Origin: Nymphaea colorata
Lineage: Eukaryota; Streptophyta; Magnoliopsida; Nymphaeales; Nymphaeaceae
Direction of reading: 5' to 3'
DNA: 64,000 nt
NCBI RefSeq assembly: GCF_008831285.2
Contig: NC_045140.1
Coordinates: 26,244,131-26,308,130, forward strand
Shown piece by piece: positions 1 through 11,200 of the stretch. The first letter of the stretch is position 1; each line of letters opens with the position of its first letter. The position numbers and the translations under genes are program-made. Under the pieces are notes generated by a model. The model was not told the DNA's origin. It saw nothing but the letters and a program-made list of their open reading frames with translations, and did not search any database.

Positions 1-3000
1 GATCTATGGCTCATTCTTATGAACATGTATATATAAATATGACGCGGTTCATGGCTTTAGAACCATTTGTGGAGTCGAGTTTGGTAGCAACTCTATTAGC
101 CAACTATAGTTCTGCACCGAAATAGCACGAGACAAACAAGACTCAATGTACATAGTTGTTGTGCTTTTTTAAAATTGGTTCGGCCGTTTGGTTGTCATCA
201 GTTTGATTTTCATAAGTGTTATTTTTTCGGAACACAAAAACAATGAATGCACAACAACATTTTAGTTGACAGGTATTTCGCTTTCTTTAAGTCGCACAAG
301 AGAAAAGATGGAAGCACTTCAGCCTTTTTAGAGTATCCCCAGCTCGGTTAAATCAAATGCAAATGATAAACATAAACTCATTGGTCTTTGCAAAATGCAA
401 ATCCTACTTAAACTCAGGTTTTGTTCACAACTACTCATAGTATATTATTTTCTTCATCAAGCAAAAATTATATGAGTACCCACCCATAAACATAGACACA
501 TGCATTCTGAATGAAATGAAAGGGAAGGTACTGGAACCACTCGATCGGACCGAGTAGTGTAACTTTTTTTCTTGTTAAGCTCGCCCAACTTGGGCGACAT
601 GGATGACAATTATCATACTGCTAGTGGGAGTGCAAGTGGCACCCTTAATTATTTAGACATAGGCTGACACAATAATATTGCTCCTGGTTAACAAGTTAAA
701 ACCTGTCGTAGTTGAACCAAAAAAATGGCATGAGTCGGGGACAAGTACTTATTTATTCTGTTCAAAAATGTAAGATTCTTGGATGAACAGAGGGAACCCT
801 ACCACCTAAGTGAGAGTCTAAAGCCCTCTTTTCTTATTTCTTCTTACTCCTAAAGTTGAGAGCTGTTTGGAGACCACCTAATTAAAATACACCCTTCAAC
901 AACTCAAGTGTTAACAATATAAGAAAGCAGCACTCACAATAAACAAGACAAACACGTATACACAATTTAGAATTCTTACGGCAGCAGCCAAAGTGAAAAT
1001 CAATTAACAAGAGTACAAAACCAATAAAGAAGCAACAAACGAAAGCGAATACAAATTAACAGAGTAAAAGGAAGCAGAAAGGAAAGGGGATGGGAATAAC
1101 TGCTTAGCTCGACCTATGGTTTGATTTCGATGGGTGAGGCTGATACGTTGACGGATGAGTGGCGACATGAATAAACGATTGATAAATGACGGTGAGAAAC
1201 GTTCTCTCCCAAGTTCCTTCGTTTGCATAAAAAAACTGCAGCGAGCTCCTCTTACGCAACTGCTCCACCGACGCCTTCCCCCTGAAGTTTTTGTGCCAAA
1301 CGAAGCCGCCCCCAGGTAAAATTTGTGGGTCAGCGTAGCGGGTTCACTGCCGCTTCGGTTCAATTACAAGCACAGACACCACAAAATTCACTGAAACTTC
1401 TTGTGTATTTTCTACAGAAACTATATATCAGAAACCATACATCACAGCTATTTAGTTGAATAGAAATCTCAAAGTACAACTCCAATGGTGTCATAAATCA
1501 TTTATTGTGATAACGCTATCACGCGCGATCGATACCATAAACGGAAAACGCTAGCTATAACTATTACTACTACTTACCTAGCTACGTGAAAGCAGCTGGC
1601 AAGGTTCATGATTGAGAATCGGCTGCGGGATGAAGCATGAATCATGTACATCACGCAATATCCATCATTTATTGCATTCAACAAACCACTGCACATATTA
1701 AAACTTAATTAAATTATTTGAGAGAGAGAGTGAGTGAGTGAGGGAGTGAGAGTCAGAGATCTCCCATCAATATTTAAAATAATCAAAGCTTGGAATACCA
1801 TGCCTACTCTGAGTCATTGTGTAACAAAGCAACCAAACTCGTTAAGCAGGGGCCAGGGGGAAACTAAACCCTGAAACTCTCACAATCTTCCATTGAAAGA
1901 CTGACCCCATTTATAATGGCCATGTCTTGGGCCTTGTCTGAACATAGATATATAGACAGGTATCCGCTTTTATACAGAAGGTTGAGTCCACCTGCATGTT
2001 GTCCCCAAGGGCCCAATCTCTAAAGCATGATCAACTTGGGAGTTGCGTAGTCTCCAAATCTGGGCCAGTTGCCAGTGCATGTCAGGGCAACAAGGCCCAC
2101 CAAGATCAAAGTGGGCTCAGCAAAGAACTCCTCTCCCAACCGTGTGTAAGCCATTCAATATTGCTTGCAGCTCTTTACAAACTTAATGCTGATCACTACA
2201 CGATGAATACATCCTCACAGATCTGATAAAGTCATCAAGAAGACAGTCACTCTTGGCCCAGTTGCCCGGTCGTGTCTATGCCCAGTTGAGCCAAGCCCAC
2301 CCTGTGGCGGCTCTGCTTGTATGTTATGTTCTAAGGAACTGGAGACTTCTTGCAATGTGCTTCAATCAATTGATTGAAGCCAGTGCATAGCCAAATGGTG
2401 GCTAGTGTACGCACCATCACAAAATTAGTTTAATATATATGTTAGTGTTTTGATATATTTGATTGCTATATATACATGTAAGTGCCCAAAAAAATTTACA
2501 GATATCGTACCAATGTTTTCACAAAAAAAAAATTCTGACTTCACTAATGATTGACATGCATCAATAAACTTCTCTCCCAGCCTGCTAAGTTCTGGGGCGA
2601 AAATAAGCTGGTGAACTGGGCTCGAGCGACTGTGCTCGACATGGTCAAAAGCCAGCCCATTACTGCGCTTATAAGTCAGGCTTCAGTGGAGCCAAATTTT
2701 GAGGGGCAGGAGACATTCATCCTAGAATTCCCGTGATAGCAAAATCACGTGCAAGGAAAGACAGGATCATAAATGTTGTTGTACCCACATGCTGAATCTT
2801 TCACTGTCCTTACAGCGACTGTTCATCCACGAAATAATTGCTTCCACCCATCCTTGCTGAGGGTGGGTACTGGGTCTTTATCATGATTCATTCACTCATT
2901 ATCGACGTTATTTCATGGAGAAGCGGACGCTTACAAGACAAGCCATTTCACTGCTCGCCATTCAACTCTTTTTTCACTTATTGTTCTTTTGTGCTCTACA

Positions 3001-3200
3001 AAAAGTACATCCTTGGGCGTAAATGGCTGAGAATGTTTTTATTGTATCGACTGATAAGATTCCCATGCAGGGCAGATATACCATCCTCCATCCGGAGAGG
3101 AAATTTACAACGCCCATAAGCATATTTTATGTAATATTTAATTCCACAGAGAAAGAAAAGGAACAGGTTAGATAGTCAGCAATACGGTTTAAGAGTAAGT
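1..3200. other. Intergenic sequence, no recognised gene
   Basis: I see no convincing coding region here. The open frames are short and lack recognisable domains. The stretch is AT-rich apart from a few moderately GC-rich patches (about 1960-2330 and 2560-2740) that read like degraded coding or transposon sequence without a clear family. A GA-rich simple tract lies at about 1721-1758. The region is downstream of the minus-strand DUF4378 gene that ends at 3201. Confidence 0.6.
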
Positions 3201-4068
3201 TCATGAGCTGATTCCAATCAAATCTGAAGCAATCTCATCGATGATCTCGCGCAAAATTGCTGCCTCGATCTGAGACCCAACGCCGTATATTTCGGATTTG
3301 AAATGAATCCACTCATTTCTTTCTCTTGAAAAGTCCGCTTCCACCAATTTCCCTGTGTTCCTTCTGTTGCCCGCAGTTTTGCTCCAAGAGAAGATCTGCC
3401 GGCATATGACTTTTGCGAGCTGTTCTGGACCTGGGTACAGTTGAAACGTGCATGGCTGAAGAGCACTCCAAGAGCTCAGTGCTCTTCCTTTCATCGTGAT
3501 GCACTCCACCACCTCCCTGACGTAATCAAAGAGAAGCTGCCTTCTTTGGTGCAGCAGTACTAGCTCGGTGTTCGCCGATTGGGAAGATGAAACCTGACCA
3601 AGAAAAATATGTTGCAGTTCTGATTCGCCAAATCCATGCTTCTCTTCGATTATGTTTATGAGAGTCTCCCACATGGACCAGAAAAATACAGATTCCTCTG
3701 CAACTCGGCTTAACAGCTTGTAGTTGGTTCTGTTCACATTTGGTTGGTCTCGCTTGCCTGATTCGCCATTGGATTATGCATAAAAGGACTGCCTCAGATT
3801 TACAATAAATTATAGACACGCACGCGCAGATATATATATTGTAAAAAAGCAAGTATAGAATTAGAAAAATTATGTTACACGATGAAACAAAATGTTGCAT
3901 GTGTACAATGCAATCGTGGAGACAAAAAACAAAAGAAAGAGGAATCGGTCTACCATAGCGACTTGGTGAAGAAGGTTCACTTGTTGATGTTTCCAACACC
4001 GAAACAGGGCTAAGTTGCTTACTTTCTCCGGCAACCTGTTCAAACATGCGCTGTGAAATGAGGAAGAG

Positions 4069-4109
<41 letters not shown>

Positions 4110-4724
4110 CTGTTGTTTTGATATGTTCCTTCTCTAAACCGAACAATATATGCAACATGCTCTATATTCTCTCTTAATGTATGCCATGAGTATGTGTATC
4201 AGTGTACGTGTCTCTGTATGCGGGCGAGAGAGAGGATTTTATCATGTCTGCAGTATTACCTCATCTTTGACATCGGACAGTTGAAGCGGTTTCGTAGACT
4301 CTGAAGATGATGAGACGGAAGAATCCTTAGCAGACAATGACTCCTCTGCTTCACTGCTGAAAAACTGATCGCTCAGTGTGCTGGTTCCAGAAGATGAAGA
4401 ACCATCGAATTGCCTGACTGCGTGATTGTCTCGGCTATCCAAACTCCCCGCCCCATGAGCCCTACCAGGAAATACGAGCTTACCCACTAGGAACTTGAAG
4501 ATCCTTGGCACAATGGCGGACTGAGAACTCCTCCTCTTCTTCAGGTGTGCCTTCCCAGCTGCTTTCTGCAAAGACCAACACCTGCTGTCAACCTTATCAA
4601 AGTCCCATCTTTTCAGCGAGTACCCATGTTCAAGGAGATATATGTCGAGCATAAATGGCTCTTGCTGTTCTTCGAGAAGGTCACAGAGCCTCCTTCGTAG
4701 ATCTGCTTTTGCATTAGATCCCAT
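3201..4724 (-). CDS. DUF4378-domain protein, TRM-like, three exons
   Basis: Exons read on the minus strand are 4724-4260, 4050-3954 and 3757-3201. Joined they give 1119 nt, a 372-residue protein with consistent phases and GT-AG introns. The start MGSNAKADLRRRL is followed by LLEEQQEPFMLDIYLLEHGY (about residues 14-33), a conserved N-terminal motif of a plant DUF4378 subgroup. The middle is Ser-rich and probably disordered. The last ~180 residues, from the FFWSMWETL segment to EIIDEIASDLIG, look like the C-terminal DUF4378 domain. Family knowledge: DUF4378 is typical of TON1-recruiting-motif (TRM) and LONGIFOLIA-type proteins linked to cortical microtubules and cell shape. I see no direct proof of that role here. 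Intron 1 contains a long GA microsatellite. The start was chosen because it directly precedes the conserved motif; an in-frame upstream ATG at 4865 lies in probable 5' UTR. Confidence 0.82.
4070..4108. repeat. (GA)n microsatellite in an intron
   Basis: A nearly pure AG/GA dinucleotide tract sits just upstream, on the minus strand, of the exon 2 acceptor of the DUF4378 gene (acceptor at 4051-4052). Read on the coding strand it is a CT-rich run that extends the polypyrimidine tract of that acceptor. Confidence 0.9.
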
Positions 4725-6646
4725 TAAAACAAAAAATAGAGGAACACCTTCTGATTCTTCAATAGCAACGATGATCATAAGAAAAGAAACCACACTTGAA
4801 ACGAGAGACCTGGTCGTTCTGGTTTCACCTGTCGTACCTACGGCCGGCGTCCTGCGGCCATACATAACTTTTCAGGTGCCATCCACCATCCTCGTTACAA
4901 GAGAAAGAAATCTCCTGCAGATTGGTCCAGGATGGAGGAGAACAAGACATAGGAAGTTTGGTGAAGCCTGAAATACTGAAATATCATATTGATATGCAGC
5001 CAGCAACCTAGAACTGCAGTGGGACAAAAGGAAATTTATTATGGACAGAATCCAAGGTGTTGAGATGAAGCGAATGGGCATGCTTAGCCCCTCCAAAGAT
5101 TTCATTTCACTGGTGCACCAGCCTAACACGTGTAGTTTAGATCCTCTTCCACTGATCAACAGGATGGCATGGGTCCCTCATCTGTCCGTCGGGTAGCGAA
5201 GGCTTGCCAACCAACAAAAAGGGTGACAGAGTCTTCGAATTTGTTCAACTTCTTTCAGAGTAGGGATTGTTTCTGCAAATCCATTGTTCTCCATAAAACC
5301 CTAGCTCTGTTCTTAATTTTTGTCTTTTTCCATCGTTTTGTAATGCTTCTTGGAGTGGAAGAATTGATAAAGAAAAAAGGCAAAGCAATTAGTTGGAGGC
5401 CTTACCCATGATTGCCGCAAATCTCTTCGTTTATAATGCTCCAAATGAGAAGATTTTTCCTGTCTGGCCAAGCACAATTATTAAGAGTACTGCACGATCT
5501 AACAAGAATTATGATATCAAGTGGGTCTCATTTTTTACTTTAACACTCTAAGAATACATAAGAAAGGGAATCGTTTGTTACCAACACTTCCAAAGTAAAC
5601 AGGCCATAAGGCAACGGGGAAAAGAAAAGCTTTTGAACAGGGATTAATAATTCCAAACTTGTTGTTAACGATAATCTTAGCTGTTAGAGATTGGGAAGTA
5701 CTACGGATCATGTTTGTTTGATGTAAAAGTATTATTTCAAGTCAACATAATTTTGATGAAGTCTACATACTGTCTCTAACAAATGCGTGGTCTGATCAAC
5801 CAGGGTGAAGATCACCATGGTCTTGTTTTGACTGGATTTTCAATCGGAAGCGCAGGTCTCCGACTGAAAATACGAAAGAAGCACGCATTTTGCGGATAAG
5901 TTCCGTTTGAACTGCCCTTTACAAGGATATATAATCTGGATGGGTCGCCAAAGGTATCAAACACACCCAAAGACTTTGAAACTCCATAATCAAGTTAGTT
6001 TTAAATGCGAGTGTTTCACCAAATGAAGGTTGTAAAATGAGAACAACGTTTCCCAGAAAACATCTTTAGGCGCTTTTGGTAACAAAAACATCGTCATCAG
6101 TACTCCATCAATCTATACCAAGATTGGAGATTGGGGCATAATGATGAAACACTACCACTGTGTTCCTGAAGAATTCGTTTTTTTATTTGATGCAAAACCA
6201 ATTGAATGTTGAAACATGGAAGTTTGGCACAAGGATTATGTGTTCATGTCTCATATTTCTGAAGTTGCCACCATGCCATAGTGTTCCTAGGACGGAACCT
6301 GAATTTGGTTTCAGTAGAATCCTTTTAGTAAATAATTATTAGATTGACATGAAATGTAAGAACAGAGGTACAGGCACGCAGTTTTTTCTGATGGAAGTCT
6401 ACACACATTCTAATAGCACGAGAAAAAGGTTTTCATTGGAGGAGTTGACAGACGGGGGTGGTGGACTCCTCAATCATCAATAGAAATATATGTGAATTTA
6501 ATACCCTTAGAAATACGAACAAAAAAAATTGCAGACCTCCAAATCCTCAATCCTACAATGATTTTCCGAGGTTCATTAATGATTCTAACCCGAAAATCCT
6601 AAATGATACTAAAAACTGGTTTATATGGTCCAATAATATGAGTAAT

Positions 6647-7215
6647 TGTAAGAACCCAGCTCAATTCCATACCGGACTCAAGGTATTGGTCTCAGCTTCA
6701 GCCTCGAAAAACTTAGGCACTAGCACAACCAATTAATTAACCAACCCTCTTATTTTTGAAGATTTGACATAACGTTTAATATGATACTAAACTTCTAATA
6801 GTGAGGTGCTACAATCCTACCTCCTTAAAGCATATTTATTTTCATGTGTGGGACCCTAAGTTTGAGTATTAAACTGCCTATGATATCACTGTAGCAAACC
6901 AACCTACTTCCACACCGGGCTCGGGCTCTCAATTTGTTGGATCTTATCCCACCCCCTTTCAGCTTCATATTCAACATCAAACAAGTTAGGAACCTGAAAA
7001 AACAATCGCTTGACTAAGCCCCTTGAAGATCTTATGTAATCTTCAATACAAAATTAAACTTTTAAAATGTTACAATCCACCCTTTTAAGGTATATGCACT
7101 CACATGTGTGTAATCTAGGTCAAAGTGTTGAACTAGCTATTATATCATTGTAACAACCTGACTCACTTACTCTTGCACTAGGCTCAAATTTCCTAATTTT
7201 GGCAGACCCCAACCT
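6647..7215 (-). mobile_element. TRIM-like array: three LTR copies with short internal spacers
   Basis: Three related ~170-185-bp units are arranged head to tail: 6647-6813, 6890-7074 and 7149 to about 7215 (the last truncated). Each begins TGTA(A/G) and the complete ones end in TACA, so the ends form short inverted repeats. The ~75-bp spacers (6814-6889, 7075-7148) resemble each other. On the minus strand each begins just inside the LTR with a degenerate form of TGGTATCA, the usual primer-binding site for initiator tRNA-Met. There is no coding capacity. This LTR-spacer-LTR-spacer-LTR plan is that of terminal-repeat retrotransposons in miniature. The copies are clearly diverged, so the insertion is old. 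A relative lies at 60930-61254. Confidence 0.6.
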
Positions 7216-7543
7216 ACTTCTTAGCGACTTTCGTTCCTGCCTTAAAAATGACATGAATCAAGATTATCAACATACAGTACACTACATGGTAATGAATTTG
7301 ATATTTTGGCACCTTTCATGTGTCTTATCATTGATCTGATTATAAGCCAGTGCTCAATTCTTATTTCAAGCACAGTGGCTAACCTTTCGGTCAATAGAAC
7401 CGAGGCAGGCTGATGTGGGGTGTTAGAGGCAAAAAGTCTGTGCAGAAATGAAAGAAGTTCGTTCATCATAAGGATTCATATCATATGTCCACAAGCTCAT
7501 CTCTCCAACGAAGCCATCCCAAAAGCCGAGTAGTTCCTATACC

Positions 7544-7768
7544 TTGGTATTACCTACTTTTGATAAGCAACAGCAACTTGAATTTCAATTAGCAAATCGA
7601 TATGCCTTTTGCGATTATGAGGACAAGTGCCTATCTCACACCTTATTATACCCATCAGTCAGAAAGATCTGGAAGCATATGGCATTATGGCTTCCAAATT
7701 TAGTTGGTGAGACCTTGAGCAGATGGTGGGCGAGGTCTTTCAAGCTGGGGTGGACGCAAAGATACTAG
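7544..7768 (+). pseudogene. Possible LINE scrap (zinc-binding RT C-terminal domain)
   Basis: A 74-codon open frame contains CDYEDKCLSHTLLYPSVRKI followed by WKHMALWLP. Its spacing resembles the zf-RVT region at the end of plant LINE reverse transcriptases (E-x-LxH-L-x-C-P-x-IW). The second conserved Cys/Pro pair is not intact. Nothing upstream extends the match, so at most it is a small decayed fragment. Confidence 0.3.
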
Positions 7769-8226
7769 AGGCGCTATTGTAGACTTGTTTTCCTATGTCA
7801 TGTGGAAAACATGACTGATGGGCAATGAAACGCTCCATTAACAGCATATTAACATGCATATTGAACTTATATTGGTTTATCGAATGACGTGCGCAATTTG
7901 ATTTTATGCTTCGGTTGGACCATGAGGCATTAGAAAGAGATGGCTGCTTAGTTGGGAATTGGAATCCAAGCAGATCCTTGGCCTTCCTTTGGCGACAGGC
8001 ATACCGAAGGATTTGGACAATTGAACGACACTGGAGGGCATAAAAGATTAAACATTAAACAAATCGCAGCTACATTATGAATAGTTATTTCACATTTCCA
8101 GCCTATAACAATAGCCGAGAAGCTTGGCAGCATGGAGCCGAGCAGCTGGCACCCACAATATGTTAAAATTAAAAAAATTGCTTTCTTTGCTCCAAACACC
8201 TCCTTGGATCAGTTTCATAATCATTT

Positions 8227-11200
8227 CTAGCAAAACAGATCTTGCAGGCACTGGCTCTTGGCTTGAACATCATCGCGCAGGGAAGCAAATAAGCTATGGC
8301 GTTCAATAAATGCCATGCCAAACTGCCGGAGTTTCTCATCGATGGTTTTGCGACGACGCAATTCCTTGAGTTCCTTGCGCATCTCCTCCTTTTGTGAGTT
8401 CAGCAAAGCAAGGTTCTGTGTCGATATGGACAAAGCATGAACAAGGGAAGCTCGTTCTTCCTTCATGCTGTTACACTCTTCTTCCAGATTACAGCATCGT
8501 TCTTGCACGGATTCAAGAAGTTGATCTTTTGATTCACATAGGCACCCATTTGTCTTCTCCATAAAAGTATGCTCCTTCACAAGTCAGTATTGAAAGAAAA
8601 ACAAAATCAAAACCTGCAACTCAAAAGAAATAAGTTTCTAAAGAGACTCTGAACCTACATCAAGTAATGTCGGCAAGTCAAATATTGGTTAGCGAGGAAC
8701 CCACAGGCACATGAATACAGTTATGCACATGATCAGAGCAAAAGCAAGCCAGAAGCAACCACCAAAATGCAGAGACCAGGTCTGTAAGACATTAGAAACA
8801 TATATTAAAATAAACATTTTGCGAAACTTTTTCATTGTAAGCCGGCTATTAAGAACAGAGACTAGACACAGAAGCAGACTAATTTTTTTAACAGGCTACT
8901 TGGTCTAAGCAGTTCCATCAAGATTAACTAGTTCTACGAATGACGGTTCACGAATAAGGGTAAAATCTTGGATAATGAACTGATAGAGTAAGAAATCACG
9001 TCTCAAATTACACAAGTCAAACGTGAAACAAACTACATCTAATTAGTAGCTGGCAGAAACCTGGTTGAAAGTTTATGCCCAGTACACCTAACTTCAAAAG
9101 GATCCAGTTGATGCAACCATAGACACTTATTGATTAGAAATTAGCTGATTCTGTAAAAGCAACTTGGGCAAGCAACAAAATCAATTGATCTATGAACGAC
9201 TGGGAAAATATACAGATTCATAGGAACTCCGACTGGACACTGCAAGAATAAATTTCTTCAAGCCGATTCATTAAGTGAAAAGAGTAAGCAAAAGAGGTGC
9301 TTAGAAATGACTACTAGCCTGATGATACTACTGACGTATAAGAAGTTTCTCATTTCCCTAAGGATATTTTTTCATTTCCATAAACAAAGAAGGAATCCCC
9401 AAGAAACATTTGTTAGCAATTTTTTTATAAAGAAGAGGCATAGATGCATCTAACATCAGGAACAACAGAGAAGTTCAGAGATAAGTATCAAATATTACAG
9501 AAATTATGCAAGGAAGTGATAAATAAGATAAAAGAACAGGAACTATACAGAATAAAGGATAGAAGAAAAGCAACTGGCATCTTCAACAGATAAATAGTAC
9601 AAACTATAACACATCTTACTCTTAGAATTTTACAGTTTTGCAGAAGATCCTCCTTGGATGTGTCAACTATATTTGATGCCTTAGCTAATGCAGCAACCTG
9701 GCTTATCTTTTCTGAAAGAATTTTGAATTCTTCTTGGATTGAAAGTCCAGGATAAGCTCCCTCATTTTTTGTCATCAACAAAAGATGGTTTGCTAAGGCT
9801 TCAAAAAGGCTCACACCCATATCGCATGTGCTAGACAGAAATTTAACATTCGAGTGCTTCTGTTCACTTGTGAGAACCTGCTAATAGATGCAGTTAAATT
9901 CAAAATGTCCCGCAATGAAGAGAGGCATGGGTACTATTTGCAAATCTTAGGAACACGTTACACAAGTCGGTCATACAAGGAAGATTCCCACCTCGGCATG
10001 TGAAGAAATATTCGTGTAGATATCCTTCAGTTCAGCAACTGCGTCCCATATCTTTTGTGGGTACTCTCTTACCAGTAGTGCCTCATGTTGGAGTTTCGAC
10101 ACTTCCAACATTAATTGTTCATTAAGTGAAAGCTGGTTTTCAAGATTCTTCTGCCAAAGCAACAATGTTCCCAAAAAATGTTGAGCAGGTGCATAAGAAA
10201 TTATCAAATTGTTACCGGAAAAAAAAAAGTGAGTAGAATGTATAAGAAGAAAAACTTCACATTTCACACTCAGTTATCAGCATCAATGGACTCTGAAAGC
10301 ACCTTTTCACGTAAATGTCAGAACTGTCAGAATCAATGCCACTCTAGGGTAGAAATGGGTGCTTTGAGGAATGTTAATAGCATGTGCACTATATGGTTCA
10401 ACACCTATGGGCTCTAATTGTTGTTGTCAAGGGAAAGCTCATTGATCGTGGAGGAGTAAACTCGTTAAGGGTCTTTCATGAAAATATGAAACCTATTGAC
10501 AATGGAGGGGCGAAAGATATCCATAATGAAAAAAAAAAAAGGGAAAAAAACGTGAGAGTTTAAGTTACATAATTGAATATATAAAAAATTTCACTGTAAA
10601 TCCCATCTTGGAAGCTCAACTGTCAAGACTCAAGTTGCACTGTTCGAGGCACAAATGCCCTGATGCTCGTTCGCTTAAATTGTGATTTTTTTTTTTTTTT
10701 AAGTATCATGTGAGGCCCAACTTGCTTCTTTTGAGCAACTTAATGCCTACGCCCAGGAACTACGTTGATGATAGCAATTTATAACAAAGACAACGATGAA
10801 GTCCAGATAGAAGGGATCCAACCTCAAGCTCCGTTTTTGAATTTAGAGCAGTTTCCAATTGTAACCTCAGTGCGTTCATTTCGTCCTTATGATGTTCAAT
10901 AGAAGATTGAACCTGTCAAAGCGAACAAATTGCACCAAAAAGAGTTTCAAGTCAACACAAAGTAAATTATGATGCACAAAGAGGATGACCTATTAATGCA
11001 CGTTCCCATTCAATGTGCACCTCTGCATATTTAGTTTCATGGAACAAGTTTAGGCAACAATTTCATTTTTGTTACAGAATACCTCATGCTTCACAATTAC
11101 AACACTAAGATTCCTACAACCCACACAAGGGACGTTCATATTAGAAGTAGATAATATATTGAAATTAAGCAGCAGAAGAAAAGAAAAAGAAAACAAAAAC

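Larger units (their letters stand above)
4725..8226. other. Intergenic region between DUF4378 gene and kinesin
   Basis: The part from 4725 to about 5160 is probably 5' UTR and promoter of the minus-strand DUF4378 gene. It includes a CACGTG core near 5128. From about 5400 to 6640 I see AT-rich sequence without recognisable genes. A tandem LTR-like array occupies 6647-7215, and a weak LINE-like coding scrap lies at 7544-7768. Sequence from about 7770 to 8226 lies past the kinesin stop codon and should contain its 3' UTR. Confidence 0.55.

Noticed and set aside
1004-1363. 119-codon minus-strand open frame
   Set aside because: Low-complexity, basic and serine-rich content without motifs, no splice context and no similarity I can recognise.
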